Shown here: in pieces, positions 9,288 through 18,654 of the stretch
Numbering within the stretch: position 1 is the stretch's first letter
Layout: each line of letters starts with the position of its first letter
Assembly: GCA_002862545.1 (NCBI GenBank)
Contig: PKDJ01000094.1
Coordinates: 1-55,386 of the forward strand
Direction: 5' to 3'
DNA length: 55,386 bases
Source of the DNA: Pseudomonadota bacterium
GTDB taxonomy: Bacteria; Myxococcota_A; UBA796; GCA-2862545
The notes under the pieces: generated by a model
Seen by the model: only the letters and a program-made list of their open reading frames with translations
Told to the model about the DNA's origin: nothing
Databases searched by the model: none
Translations under genes and position numbers: made by a program

Positions 9288-10928
9288 TCACGCGGCCACG
9301 GTGGACTCGGTGGAGGCCTCCGACTCGCCCTCGACCGAGCGGTAGACCATCCAGACGACGAGCCCCAGCATGTAGATCAACAGGCCCATGCTGGTGGTGG
9401 TCGTCGTCGTGTACCGGTCCCACTCCACGACCTTTGTCCACTGCACGACCATCTCTAGGGCCAGCAGCCACGCAAGCCCCACTTGATGCTCCGGCCTGCG
9501 AAGGTGCGCACCGTGCCATAGAATCAGCAATAAACGAAGATTGTAGTAGTTTATCTGCGGATTTGTCATACAGAAGAATGGGAGAACTGCGAGCTGAATT
9601 GTCTCGTGGACGGGAAGGCGGGTTCGCACCACGGTGAGCGCCACCAGCCCGAGCGCGAGCAGGCCAACGACCCGCAGAGCCCCCTGCATTCCCTGGATCT
9701 TCTTCTCCTTGGGAGCAATGCCACCGTTCGCGTTGATCTGCTTTCGCGTCGTCTCTCCGCGGTAGACGATCACGTCACCCAGGCCCACGCGATGCGAGCT
9801 GTAGGTCTGGTTGTGCATCCAGAGGTTCTTGCCTGACGTGGCAAACGTGCCTGGGCCATACAGAGCGAGGGCCCCTCCCAGCATCACGACGGAGACCACC
9901 CCAGCCCCTCCGATGAAGCGAAGGTGGGCTTCGGGTACCCGGCGCTCTCGCCACACGTCCGCGACCAGGGTGAAGAACCAGCTCGCAAAGAAGATGGCTG
10001 GAAAGACCCGATTCAGTGCGGCGTAGGCCATCATCGCCCCTGCCGCACCGGGGCGTTGCTTCTTCCAGAAGCACACCGAGAGGACCAGCATCGCCAGCCA
10101 GTCAAAGCGCGTGATCGACTGCCCGAGGATGGGCCACCGGCCGCTGAAGGTGACGACGTAGAACAGAACGCCCCAGAGCATCACCTCCCAGCCAAAGGCC
10201 CACACGACGCCGGCGAACATCAAGGCAACGAGCAGGGTGTCGACCTGGGTGATCCAGTGCACGTGGCGGACGGGCGTGACCTCGGCCAGCGACCCACCGA
10301 CGAGCGTCCACGTAGGCGGCGGGTTGTACCCATGGTCCACGAAGAAGTTGGTCCGCGCTGCCACGTTGGAGAGGCGCCGCATGAACCAGTCGCTGTCTCG
10401 AGTGAACTGCTCCCATCGCTCCGGCGTGAAGCGGGTCGCCTTGAGCTCGCGACCATGCTCCATGGCGACCGCGACGGGCTTGACCTCATAGTCTCGGAGG
10501 TCGCGGTACTGCTTGATGGTCGGTGCGTGGCGCTGCTTGTGCTCCATGTCGGCCAGGAGCATGGCCGGATATAGGCCGAAGTAGTCGAGCTCGGCGAGGT
10601 ACTTCGAGTTCAGGTAGTAGTAGGTCGTGTCGGTGACCTCACCGATGCCCGTGAACACCGTGCGATCGAACTGCCAGTAGTTGCCGACGCCGAAGACCAC
10701 GATGGCCAGCAAGCTCGCGCGGACGAAGCGGAGCGCGTGAGGCGCCGCCTTCGCGACCATCACGCGCACCGCCACCGCAATGGCCCCAGCGCCCGCAAGC
10801 ACCATGCGCCACCAGTGGCTGTCGTTCCGGCTCTCGGCAGGCATGAGCGCAACGACGGCCATCGCCACCACGAAGGCGACGAGCGACGGCCAGTGCCGTC
10901 CGGCCCATTCGCGAACCTGCTCGCTCAT
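9288..10928 (-). CDS. Polytopic membrane protein, GT-C glycosyltransferase-like
   Basis: 546 residues with about ten predicted membrane helices and one large extracytoplasmic loop after helix 3 (roughly 90-230). The loop start, with TYYYLNSKYLAELDY, resembles the acidic Asp/Tyr region of GT-C fold enzymes that use polyprenyl-linked sugars, but I see no decisive motif and the call is tentative. A run of six Thr codons precedes the last helix. Around 9515-9605 the codon use switches sharply to AT-ending codons, unlike the rest of the gene. Its start codon lies 3 nt after a strong hairpin that also swallows its G-rich Shine-Dalgarno region. Confidence 0.65.
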   Translation of the reverse strand: MSEQVREWAGRHWPSLVAFVVAMAVVALMPAESRNDSHWWRMVLAGAGAIAVAVRVMVAKAAPHALRFVRASLLAIVVFGVGNYWQFDRTVFTGIGEVTDTTYYYLNSKYLAELDYFGLYPAMLLADMEHKQRHAPTIKQYRDLRDYEVKPVAVAMEHGRELKATRFTPERWEQFTRDSDWFMRRLSNVAARTNFFVDHGYNPPPTWTLVGGSLAEVTPVRHVHWITQVDTLLVALMFAGVVWAFGWEVMLWGVLFYVVTFSGRWPILGQSITRFDWLAMLVLSVCFWKKQRPGAAGAMMAYAALNRVFPAIFFASWFFTLVADVWRERRVPEAHLRFIGGAGVVSVVMLGGALALYGPGTFATSGKNLWMHNQTYSSHRVGLGDVIVYRGETTRKQINANGGIAPKEKKIQGMQGALRVVGLLALGLVALTVVRTRLPVHETIQLAVLPFFCMTNPQINYYNLRLLLILWHGAHLRRPEHQVGLAWLLALEMVVQWTKVVEWDRYTTTTTTSMGLLIYMLGLVVWMVYRSVEGESEASTESTVAA

Positions 10929-10931
10929 TGC

Positions 10932-10959
10932 GTCGCCCCCGCTACAGTCCGGGGGCGAC
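10932..10959 (-). terminator. Strong hairpin between carB and the next gene
   Basis: GTCGCCCCC (10932-10940) and GGGGGCGAC (10951-10959) form a perfect 9-bp GC-rich stem with a 10-nt loop. It begins 7 nt past the carB stop and ends 3 nt before the start codon of the membrane protein gene. No U tract follows, so it may act as a partial terminator, a 3'-end stabiliser for carAB mRNA, or a structure that hides the downstream ribosome binding site. Confidence 0.6.
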
Positions 10960-10966
10960 TAACGCC

Positions 10967-13900
10967 TCACGCCAGCTCTTGGAGCTTCAGGACCCGCAGC
11001 TCTCCGGCCCGCAGGCTTCGGATGGCCTCGACCGCAGCACGAGCCGCAGCGATCGTCGTGATGCAGGGGATCCCGTTGCGGAGCCCCGCAAGGCGCATCG
11101 CGAGCTCGTCGAACTTGGCACGCTTGCCCTGCGGCGTGTTGAGCATCAGGTGGATCTTGCCGTTCTTGATGTGGTCGACCACGTCCGGCCGGCCTTCCTT
11201 CACCTTGTAGACGCCCTCACAGGCGATTCCACGCCCCTCGAGGTAGGCCGCGGTGCCATGGGTCGCGTAGAGCGTGAAGCCAAGGTGCTGCAGCGCACCC
11301 GCGATGCCAACCGCCTTGGGCTTGTCGCGGTCCCGCATCGAGAGGAACACGCCACCCTCGGTGGGGAGCGTCATGCCGGCGGCGAGGAGTGCCTTCGCGA
11401 AGGCCTCACCGAAGCTCCAGCCCACACCCATGACCTCGCCCGTGGAGCGCATCTCCGGCCCGAGGATCACGTCAGAGCCTGGGAACTTCCGCCAGGGGAA
11501 GACCGGCGCCTTCACGAAGTAGTTGCTCTGGCCACGCGGCTTGAGAGGCCCGAAGTCGGCAAGCTTCTCGCCGATGCAGAGGCGGGTCGCAAGCTTCGCC
11601 AGGGGGATCCCCGTGGCCTTCGCGACGAACGGCACGGTGCGGCTCGCTCGAGGGTTGACCTCGATGACGTACACCTTGCCGTCCTGGATCGCGTACTGGA
11701 TGTTGACGAGGCCCACGACGTTCAGCTCGAGAGCAATGCGTCGGGTGTACTCCTCGATGGCCGCCCGCTCGTGATGCGAGAGGTAGACCGGCGGAATGAC
11801 GCCAGTGCTGTCACCGGAGTGGACCCCTGCTTCCTCGATGTGCTCGATGATGGCGCCGATGTAGACATCCGTGCCGTCCGCCAGCGCATCCACGTCGTAC
11901 TCCCGCGCCCAGTCGAGGTAGCGGTCGAGCAGCAACGACTTGGCCTCGCTGGTCTCGAGTGCCTCCTCCACGACACGGTCGAAGTCTGCGCGGTCGTAGC
12001 AGATCGCCATGGCTCGGCCGCCTAGGACATAGGACGGGCGAACGAGCAGCGGGAAGCCGATGCGCTCAGCGGCGGCCGCAGCCTCCTCGACCGAGTGCGC
12101 GACCGCCCCCTCGGGCTGCGGGATGTCGAGCCGCGCGAGGAGTGCATTGAAGCGCTCGCGATCCTCACACAGGTCGATGGCATCCGGCGACGTGCCGAGC
12201 ACCGGCCCGATGTGCGCCGAGAGCTTCAGGGGGGTCTGTCCGCCGAACTGCAGAATCACGCCCTTTGGCTGCTCACGGTCCAGGACGGAGCGCACGTGCT
12301 CGACCGTGCAGGGCTCGAAGTAGAGCTTGTGGCTCGTGTCGTAGTCCGTGCTGACGGTCTCGGGGTTGCAGTTGACCATCACCGAGGCAAAGCCCGCATC
12401 CCGGACCGCAAAGGCTGCATGGCAGCAGCAGTAGTCGAACTCGATGCCCTGTCCGATGCGGTTGGGACCGTTGCCCAAGATCACGACGCGCTCGAGGGCG
12501 TGCTCACCCGATTCGCACTCGTCCTCGTAGGTGCTGTACAGGTAGGGGGTGTGGCTCTCGAACTCGGCCGCACAGGTGTCGACCCGCTTGTAGACCGGAA
12601 GCAAGCCCTCCGCACGGCGACGCTCTGCCACATCGTCACGCCCGCAGGCGAGGATCTGCGCGAGGTGATCGTCGCTGAAGCCATACCGCTTCGCACGCCG
12701 CAGCTCGCTCCGACTGACAGAGCCGATGAAGCGTCCCGCGAGGGTGCGCTCCAGGTGGACGATCTCCTCGACCTGGTTGAGGAACCAGCGGTCGATCTTG
12801 GTGATTCCGTGGATGTCGCCCGTGCTCCAGCCGCGGCGGTAGGCCTCGAAGAGCGATGCCAGCCGATCCGGTGTCGCGGTGGCGAGCGCTTCACGAATGC
12901 GCTGGTCCGACCAATCGTTCACGTCGGCGTAGCCACCCTCGAGGGAATCGATGGCCTTGAGCATGGCCTCCTTGAAGGTACGCCCGATGCCCATGACCTC
13001 GCCGACTGACCGCATGGCCGTCCCGAGGGTGCGATCCGCCTGGCCGAACTTCTCGAAGTTCCAGCGCGGAATCTTCACGATCACGTAGTCCAGGGCCGGC
13101 TCGAAGCAGGCCGGCGTGACCTTCGTGATGTCGTTGTCGATCTCGTCGAGGGTCAACCCGACGGCGAGCTGGGCGGCGATCTTCGCGATCGGGAAGCCGG
13201 TGGCCTTGGACGCGAGGGCCGACGAGCGGCTCACGCGTGGGTTGAGCTCGATGACGACGATGTCTCCGTTGTCCGGGTTCACCGCGTACTGGATGTTGGA
13301 GCCACCCGTCTCGACCCCGATGCGTCGGATGATCTTCAGGGACAGATCTCGGAGGTGCTGGTACTCCCGGTCCGTCAGGGTGATCTGCGGCGCCACCGTG
13401 ATCGAGTCGCCCGTGTGGATGCCCATCGGGTCGAAGTTCTCGATGGAGCAGATGATGATGACGTTGTCGGCGAGGTCACGCATGACCTCGAGCTCGTACT
13501 CCTTCCAGCCGAGCAAGCTCTGCTCGACCAGGACCTGCGAGATCGGGCTGAGGAGCAGCCCTTCTCCGACGATCTCACGGAACTCGTCCATGTTCCAGGC
13601 GATGCCACCACCGGCTCCACCCAGGGTGAAGGCGGGCCTGATGATGGCGGGAAGCCCCACGGTCTCGACGATCGCTTCGGCCTCGGCCAGGTTGGTCGCC
13701 GTTCCCGACTTGGCCACCCCGACACCGATCTCGATCATCGCGTCCTTGAACCGCTGCCGGTCCTCGGCGAGGTCGATTGCCTCCGGATCGGCTCCGATCA
13801 GGCGCACGCCGTGCTTGTCGAGGATGCCATCGCGCGCGAGATCCATCGCCAGGTTGAGACCAACCTGACCGCCGACGGTCGGCAGGACGGCATCGGGCTT

Positions 13901-14149
13901 CTCGATCTCGATGATCTGACGTGCCGCGTCGACGGTGAGCGGCTCGACGTACGTTGCGTCGGCGAACTCCTCGTCGGTCATGATGGTGGCTGGGTTGCTG
14001 TTGATCAGCACCACGCGGTAGCCGAGCGCCTTGAGGGCCTTGCAGGCCTGGGTGCCGGAGTAGTCGAACTCGCAGGCCTGACCAATCACAATCGGGCCTG
14101 AGCCGATGACGAGGATGGTGCTGCCCTCGGGCAGTCGCGTCGTGCTCAC
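10967..14149 (-). CDS. carB: Carbamoyl-phosphate synthase large subunit
   Basis: 1060 residues, normal for CarB. It has two homologous ATP-grasp halves: the carboxyphosphate half starts at [19 protein letters not shown], and the carbamoyl-phosphate half at [19 protein letters not shown] near residue 555. Metal and ATP ligands appear in [20 protein letters not shown] and its second-half twin [14 protein letters not shown]. The C-terminal ~130 residues form the allosteric MGS-like domain. With CarA it makes carbamoyl phosphate from glutamine, bicarbonate and two ATP for pyrimidine and arginine synthesis. Start GTG 14149 overlaps the carA stop (GTGA), with GGAGGTGCCAA immediately upstream, so translation is coupled to carA. 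Confidence 0.98.
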   Translation of the reverse strand: MSTTRLPEGSTILVIGSGPIVIGQACEFDYSGTQACKALKALGYRVVLINSNPATIMTDEEFADATYVEPLTVDAARQIIEIEKPDAVLPTVGGQVGLNLAMDLARDGILDKHGVRLIGADPEAIDLAEDRQRFKDAMIEIGVGVAKSGTATNLAEAEAIVETVGLPAIIRPAFTLGGAGGGIAWNMDEFREIVGEGLLLSPISQVLVEQSLLGWKEYELEVMRDLADNVIIICSIENFDPMGIHTGDSITVAPQITLTDREYQHLRDLSLKIIRRIGVETGGSNIQYAVNPDNGDIVVIELNPRVSRSSALASKATGFPIAKIAAQLAVGLTLDEIDNDITKVTPACFEPALDYVIVKIPRWNFEKFGQADRTLGTAMRSVGEVMGIGRTFKEAMLKAIDSLEGGYADVNDWSDQRIREALATATPDRLASLFEAYRRGWSTGDIHGITKIDRWFLNQVEEIVHLERTLAGRFIGSVSRSELRRAKRYGFSDDHLAQILACGRDDVAERRRAEGLLPVYKRVDTCAAEFESHTPYLYSTYEDECESGEHALERVVILGNGPNRIGQGIEFDYCCCHAAFAVRDAGFASVMVNCNPETVSTDYDTSHKLYFEPCTVEHVRSVLDREQPKGVILQFGGQTPLKLSAHIGPVLGTSPDAIDLCEDRERFNALLARLDIPQPEGAVAHSVEEAAAAAERIGFPLLVRPSYVLGGRAMAICYDRADFDRVVEEALETSEAKSLLLDRYLDWAREYDVDALADGTDVYIGAIIEHIEEAGVHSGDSTGVIPPVYLSHHERAAIEEYTRRIALELNVVGLVNIQYAIQDGKVYVIEVNPRASRTVPFVAKATGIPLAKLATRLCIGEKLADFGPLKPRGQSNYFVKAPVFPWRKFPGSDVILGPEMRSTGEVMGVGWSFGEAFAKALLAAGMTLPTEGGVFLSMRDRDKPKAVGIAGALQHLGFTLYATHGTAAYLEGRGIACEGVYKVKEGRPDVVDHIKNGKIHLMLNTPQGKRAKFDELAMRLAGLRNGIPCITTIAAARAAVEAIRSLRAGELRVLKLQELA

Positions 14150-15234
14150 TTGGCACCTCCCCGCACGAAGTCGATGAACTGGTCCAGCAACACACCCGCC
14201 GCGTCGTGGGGACCCGGGCTGGCTTCGGGATGGAACTGGACAGCCTGAACGCCGCGCTCTGCGTGAACGAAGCCACTCACGGTGTGGTCATTCAGGTGCA
14301 CGTGCGTCACGGCTGCGCCCGTCGCCTCGAGCGAGGCCCGATCGACCGCGAAGCCATGGTTCTGCGAGGTGATCGAGACCACCCTGGTGCGCTCGTCGCG
14401 CACGGGCTGGTTTCCGCCTCGGTGGCCGAACTTGAGCTTGAAGGTGCTCGCGCCCAGCGCCAGCCCAAGCAGCTGGTGCCCGAGACAGATTCCGACGACC
14501 GGCTTCTTGCCGACCACCTTGCGAACCTCATCCACGACGCCAGGGATCGCTGCGGGGTCGCCGGGCCCATTGGAGAGCAGGACGCCGTCGACGCCCTCCA
14601 TCCAAGCCTCCGCAGGGTCGTGGAGTGGATGAACGCGAACATAAGCACCCGCCTCGGCGAGCATCCGAAGGATGTTCCTCTTGCAGCCGCCATCGACCAC
14701 CGCGAGCCGCACCGTCGGCTTCGCGGGAGAGGCGTACTCGTAGACCTCTCGCGTACTCACCGTGGAGGCGAGGTCTCGCCCCTCCATCCCCGGCCACGCC
14801 GCAAGCTGCTCGCGCAGGCGAGACTCGGACGTGCCATCCGTAGACAGGACGCACTTCATCGCGCCGCGGGTGCGCAGGTGCCGCACCAAGGCGCGGGTGT
14901 CGATGCCCTGCATCCCGGGGACGCCCGCACGCTGCAGGTAGTGATGCAGTCCACCGGTCGCACGCCAGCTGGAGGGTGCGCGGGACAGCGATCGGACGAT
15001 CAGCCCACCGACCCAGACGTTGTCACTCTCCGGATCTTCCTCGTTCACGCCGGTGTTTCCGATGTGCGGCGCGGTCATGGTCATGACCTGCTCGGCGTAC
15101 GAAGGATCCGTGAGGATCTCCTGGTACCCGCTCATCGACGTGTTGAACACGGCCTCACCAACTCGTGTGGCGGCCGCACCGAACGCGTCACCGTGGAACG
15201 TCCTTCCGTCTTCTAAGACGAGGATGGCGCCCAT
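14146..15234 (-). CDS. carA: Carbamoyl-phosphate synthase small (glutaminase) subunit
   Basis: 362 residues. The N-terminal CPSase domain begins [19 protein letters not shown], and the C-terminal class I glutamine amidotransferase has the nucleophile elbow GICLGHQ (Cys250) and the His-Glu dyad in [11 protein letters not shown]. It releases ammonia from glutamine for CarB. It is the first gene of a carA-carB pair with a 4-nt overlap. The ATG at 15234 has a G-rich GGGGGT five bases upstream and lies downstream of a ~290-bp divergent intergenic region. No obvious attenuator or leader peptide is visible there. Confidence 0.97.
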   Translation of the reverse strand: MGAILVLEDGRTFHGDAFGAAATRVGEAVFNTSMSGYQEILTDPSYAEQVMTMTAPHIGNTGVNEEDPESDNVWVGGLIVRSLSRAPSSWRATGGLHHYLQRAGVPGMQGIDTRALVRHLRTRGAMKCVLSTDGTSESRLREQLAAWPGMEGRDLASTVSTREVYEYASPAKPTVRLAVVDGGCKRNILRMLAEAGAYVRVHPLHDPAEAWMEGVDGVLLSNGPGDPAAIPGVVDEVRKVVGKKPVVGICLGHQLLGLALGASTFKLKFGHRGGNQPVRDERTRVVSITSQNHGFAVDRASLEATGAAVTHVHLNDHTVSGFVHAERGVQAVQFHPEASPGPHDAAGVLLDQFIDFVRGGAK

Positions 15235-15520
15235 CTAGACCCCCATGGCGGGCGCCTCGCCTAGCGCGCCGAGACGGAGCCGTCGACCGAACACTCCAGT
15301 TGCGGTGCTCCGTCTGATCGCCACAGCCACCGAGAGCGCTAGATCCACTGGCAGAACCCCAAAACCTGGTCAACGCTTCACCTTGGCACACCGCGGCAGA
15401 CACGCGCACGATCCCCCCCGTGACCGAGCTGTGTCGACGCGGCGCGCCAAGACCTCGTTGGACCCACCTGCGCTCCCCGGTCGACCGCGGTAGGTTCTTC
15501 GCCCCCGGCTGGAGGTCACC
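15235..15520. other. Divergent intergenic region between carA and the sulfatase
   Basis: About 290 bp without a credible gene. It must hold the carA promoter on the minus strand and the sulfatase promoter on the plus strand. On the minus strand a TTGACC hexamer (15368-15373) could be a -35 element, but no good -10 follows at 16-18 bp. I see no convincing terminator, leader peptide or palindromic operator. Confidence 0.4.
15511..15516 (+). promoter_or_regulatory. Consensus Shine-Dalgarno GGAGGT ahead of an ATC codon
   Basis: GGAGGT lies 4 nt before ATC 15521, which is in frame with the sulfatase. The next standard in-frame start codon is TTG 15569, 52 nt away and with no ribosome binding site next to it. 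The site therefore bears on whether the gene begins at a rare ATC. Confidence 0.45.
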
Positions 15521-17146
15521 ATCGCATCCGATGCGCTGAATGCCACAGCAGCAGGCATCGCCGGCATCTTGATCGGTGTCGCAGGCGTGCTCATGCTCGT
15601 GCGACAGCCCTCTCCGTCCAGTGACACCGACGTCCCGTTCGTCCCCGAGCCGGCGGCGCCGCAGGTGCTCGAGCCGGCTGCGGCTCCGCCTGCCGAGGCG
15701 CCCGAGGGAGCGCCCAACGTCCTCGTGCTGATGTGGGACACCGCACGGGCCGACCGGATGAGCCTGTACGGGCACGATCGCCCCACGACGCCTCGCCTCG
15801 ATGCGTTCGCGTCCGAAGCTCGCGTCTACGACGCTGCCTTCGCGCCCAGCTTCTGGACCGTCCCATCCCACGCCAGCCTGTTCACCGGGCTGCCTGTCGG
15901 CGTGCACCGCACGAATGCCCACAGCACCTGGCTACAGAACAAGTACACCACGCTCGCCGAGCAGCTGCGGGGCCACGGCTGGGACACGTGGATGTTCTCG
16001 GCCAACCCCAACCTGTCCCACAAGACCAACCTGATTCAGGGCTTCGACACGGTCTTGTCGCAGCGGCAGGAGCCGTGGCAATCGCGCGCGATCGCCCTGA
16101 CCGAGTCCAAGCTCATCCCGACCGACCAGAGCACCGAGCGATCTCCGGCCTGGGAGGGCAAGCGCAACCAGTCGAGCAAGGACATCGGACCGCTGATGCG
16201 CGAGGCCCTCGTCGGCTGGCTCGATGAGCGCCCTGACGACAAGCCGTGGTTCGCATTCCTCAACTACATGGAGGTGCATGGACCACGCCTCCCGGCACTG
16301 GAGACCCGCTCCGAGCTGCTCCCGAGCGATGTCGTGCAGCTCGGGCTCGAGACGCGCACGGGCTTCGCAGACGTGAGCGATGCCAACCACGGCCGGAAGA
16401 CGTTCTCGGAGGCCGAAAAAGATGCCATGCGAGCCGTCTACGACGCCTCCATGGTGGAGCTCGACGCCACCACGGGAGACCTGCTCGACGATCTCGCCGC
16501 CCGGGGCGTCCTCGACGACACCATCGTGGTGGTGGTCTCGGACCACGGCGAGGCCTTCGGCGAGCACGATCTCTATGGCCACAACTACAACCTCTACGAC
16601 GAGCTGATCCGCGTCCCCATGCTGGTTCGCTACCCCGCTAAGGTCGCTCCAGGACGGGTCGAGCACCCCGTGAGCATTCGAGATCTGTTCGGGGCCTTGC
16701 TCGAGCTGACGGACGTTCCGACCCCCGAGTCCAAGTTCCCACTCGGCAACGTCCTCGCCAGCGGTCCTCGCGAGCCCGTCTTCGCCGAGCTCACCGCCTT
16801 CCACGGCTCCCGGCCGGGGATGCAGCGCGTGCGCGAAGATGGCAGCTGGCATCCGCTGCGACGGCGCTTTCAGGTCGTGCTGCAAGACCAGTGGAAGCTG
16901 ATCCTCGCCTCTGACGACAACGACGAGCTCTACGACCGGGTCCGAGACCCCGGCGAGCGCACGAACGTGCACGCCGAGCACGCGGAGACCGTCGCGGAGC
17001 TGGAGGCCGCTCACGCCGCCTGGCGAGAGCGAATCCCCGACCCACGAGGCCGCGCCAAGCTCTCGCGGGACGAGCGGCAACAGAAGAAGCGCGCCGGCGC
17101 CGACATCCCGCTCGAGGAGCTCGAGGCCCTCGGCTACGTGCAGTGA
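15521..17146 (+). CDS. Membrane-anchored sulfatase/alkaline-phosphatase superfamily hydrolase
   Basis: About 541 residues if translation starts at ATC 15521; TTG 15569 gives 525. A membrane helix at the N-terminus (ILIGVAGVLMLV) is followed by a Pro/Ala-rich linker and a sulfatase-fold domain. Motifs are VLMWDTARADRMS (metal Asp), FWTVPSHASLFTG (nucleophile site) and VVSDHGEAFGEHD (Asp-His pair). The nucleophile position is Thr, not the Cys or Ser needed for formylglycine, so a phosphoesterase or phosphotransferase chemistry is as likely as sulfate hydrolysis. An upstream in-frame TAG excludes a longer form. The stop overlaps the ATG of the kinase gene by one base, giving translational coupling. 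Confidence 0.82.
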   Translation: MASDALNATAAGIAGILIGVAGVLMLVRQPSPSSDTDVPFVPEPAAPQVLEPAAAPPAEAPEGAPNVLVLMWDTARADRMSLYGHDRPTTPRLDAFASEARVYDAAFAPSFWTVPSHASLFTGLPVGVHRTNAHSTWLQNKYTTLAEQLRGHGWDTWMFSANPNLSHKTNLIQGFDTVLSQRQEPWQSRAIALTESKLIPTDQSTERSPAWEGKRNQSSKDIGPLMREALVGWLDERPDDKPWFAFLNYMEVHGPRLPALETRSELLPSDVVQLGLETRTGFADVSDANHGRKTFSEAEKDAMRAVYDASMVELDATTGDLLDDLAARGVLDDTIVVVVSDHGEAFGEHDLYGHNYNLYDELIRVPMLVRYPAKVAPGRVEHPVSIRDLFGALLELTDVPTPESKFPLGNVLASGPREPVFAELTAFHGSRPGMQRVREDGSWHPLRRRFQVVLQDQWKLILASDDNDELYDRVRDPGERTNVHAEHAETVAELEAAHAAWRERIPDPRGRAKLSRDERQQKKRAGADIPLEELEALGYVQ

Positions 17147-18462
17147 TGCCCGATGAGCTGCGCTTCCCGGGCTGGGACGTAGTCGAGCAGCTCGGTCAGG
17201 GCGGGATGTGCATGGTCTACCGGGTGCGACCCGCCGAGGGCGTGGGGCCCGAGCGAGCCGTCAAAGTCCTCACCGAGCAGTCCGACGACGCCCGAGAGCG
17301 CTTCGCGGCGGAGGCCGAGCTCCTGCAGCAGCTCGACCATCCCAACGTCCTCAAGGTGCACGCGCTCCACGCCGGCCCGCCGCCCTGGATCGTCATGGAC
17401 CTCCTCGGCGGCCGAGACCTCGAGGAGACGCGCATCGAGCGCGGGCCGATGGAGCCCGAGCGTGCCGCCGCGCTGTTCGCCGACCTCGCCGATGGCCTGG
17501 CGGCCGTTCACGCACGAGGCGTGAGGCACCGCGATCTGAAGCCCGCCAACATCATGCTGGGTCACGACGGCATTCCTCGCCTGATCGACTTCGGGATTGC
17601 CCGAAGGACGAGCCAGGTCCATGTGACCAGTGAGGGCTACGTCGTCGGTACTGCGAGCTACTTCCCTCCCGAGATCTTCGAGGACAGCGACCCAAGCGCC
17701 ATCCAGGACACGGAGGTCGCGGACATCTTCGGGCTGGCGCAGACGCTCTGTGAGGTCCTGTCCGGTCAGGCCGTGCACGTCCGCAGCTCTGGTCCTGCGA
17801 GCGTGGCCTTGGTCGAGATCATGCGGGACAAGCTCGAGCGTCCCTCTCTGGACCCTCGGGAGTGGAATCCGCTGGTCCCTGACGGCCTTGCAGAGGTCGT
17901 GATGCGTGCCACAGCCCGCAGTCCTCGAGATCGTGTGCCCACGGCACGGCAGCTCGCGCGCGAGCTCCGCAGCTGGCTGAGCCGGCGCGCCGGAGGGCTC
18001 AAGGCGCCCGTCTCCCGCGCTGGCCCTCGAGGCTTGCCCGCTCCTCCGGCTACTCCACGACCGTCGCCACAGCGCCTACCGACTCCCGCAGCCACGGGCG
18101 GCGCGGTCGGTGTCGCAGGTGGCGCCGCCGTGTCTGCCGCTGGGCTCACCTTCGTCGGCGCGTCTCTCCTGCTCGGAACGGCGCTCGGCGTCGGTGCTCT
18201 CTGGCTCTATGCGCCCCCTCCGGTCGAGCCGGACGAGCGCGGCGAGCGTGTTCTCCGACGCGCCGTGGACCGCGTCGATCTGTCGGCCTGCGCCGAGGAG
18301 ACCGGCGAGGCGGTGGCTCACTGGCGAATCGTCGACCGCCGCGCGTCTGATGTCTCCGTCCGCGGCGTCAATGCCAGCTGCATCGAGCGCGTGGTGAAGC
18401 GAGCTCGTTTTCCAGACGCCACAGACGGGCTCTCGGTCACGCTGCCGATGCGCTTCGAGTGA
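17146..18462 (+). CDS. Transmembrane Ser/Thr kinase with AgmX/PglI-like C-terminal domain
   Basis: 438 residues. The kinase domain (about 5-275) has GQGGMCMVY, the AVKVL Lys, catalytic HRDLKPANIML and DFGIAR. A Pro/Ala/Arg linker leads to one membrane helix (about 330-355, LTFVGASLLLGTALGVGALWLY). The outer ~75 residues contain two Cys about 29 residues apart (SACAEE and ASCIER), and end VKRARFPDATDG...PMRFE, the pattern of the AgmX/PglI C-terminal domain found in myxobacterial envelope and motility proteins. Start ATG 17146 overlaps the sulfatase stop. The gene ends exactly where a truncated gene on the other strand loses similarity, so its 3' end may mark a rearrangement. Confidence 0.88.
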   Translation: MPDELRFPGWDVVEQLGQGGMCMVYRVRPAEGVGPERAVKVLTEQSDDARERFAAEAELLQQLDHPNVLKVHALHAGPPPWIVMDLLGGRDLEETRIERGPMEPERAAALFADLADGLAAVHARGVRHRDLKPANIMLGHDGIPRLIDFGIARRTSQVHVTSEGYVVGTASYFPPEIFEDSDPSAIQDTEVADIFGLAQTLCEVLSGQAVHVRSSGPASVALVEIMRDKLERPSLDPREWNPLVPDGLAEVVMRATARSPRDRVPTARQLARELRSWLSRRAGGLKAPVSRAGPRGLPAPPATPRPSPQRLPTPAATGGAVGVAGGAAVSAAGLTFVGASLLLGTALGVGALWLYAPPPVEPDERGERVLRRAVDRVDLSACAEETGEAVAHWRIVDRRASDVSVRGVNASCIERVVKRARFPDATDGLSVTLPMRFE

Positions 18463-18645
18463 TACGGCGAGGGTGTAGCAGGGCGACCCCCACTTCATCG
18501 ACTCCACCAGCTCGGACTGCCCGAGGAGCTCTCGCAGAGCGACCAACACAGGCTGCCAGCGCTTCACCTTGCACTGCGGGGTTCGGTACCGCTCGCAGCG
18601 GCCGCACCCGTCTAGGAGGTAGGCAGCAGCGCTCTCGGTGTTCAC
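18463..18645 (-). pseudogene. Truncated DUF1801/YdeI-like gene remnant
   Basis: The frame starts at ATG 18645 and encodes 61 residues with family-like features: an N-terminal GCGRC cluster, TPQCKVKRW, LRELLGQSELVESMKW and GSPCYT. In the YdeI/DUF1801 proteins I recall, this KWG-PCYT segment continues for another ~130 residues. Here the frame runs straight into the antisense of the convergent kinase gene, so the similarity stops at about 18463. It sits 9 nt downstream of the EF-G-like gene, as the last member of the long minus-strand array. I read it as an N-terminal fragment of a gene cut by a deletion or rearrangement. A genuine short protein is possible but less likely. Confidence 0.6.
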
Positions 18646-18654
18646 CGCGAGCGC

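Noticed and set aside
7963..9345. 460-codon plus-strand frame opposite the acyltransferase
   Set aside because: The PlsB-like motifs lie on the minus strand; the plus-strand frame is Arg/His/Pro-rich without structure.
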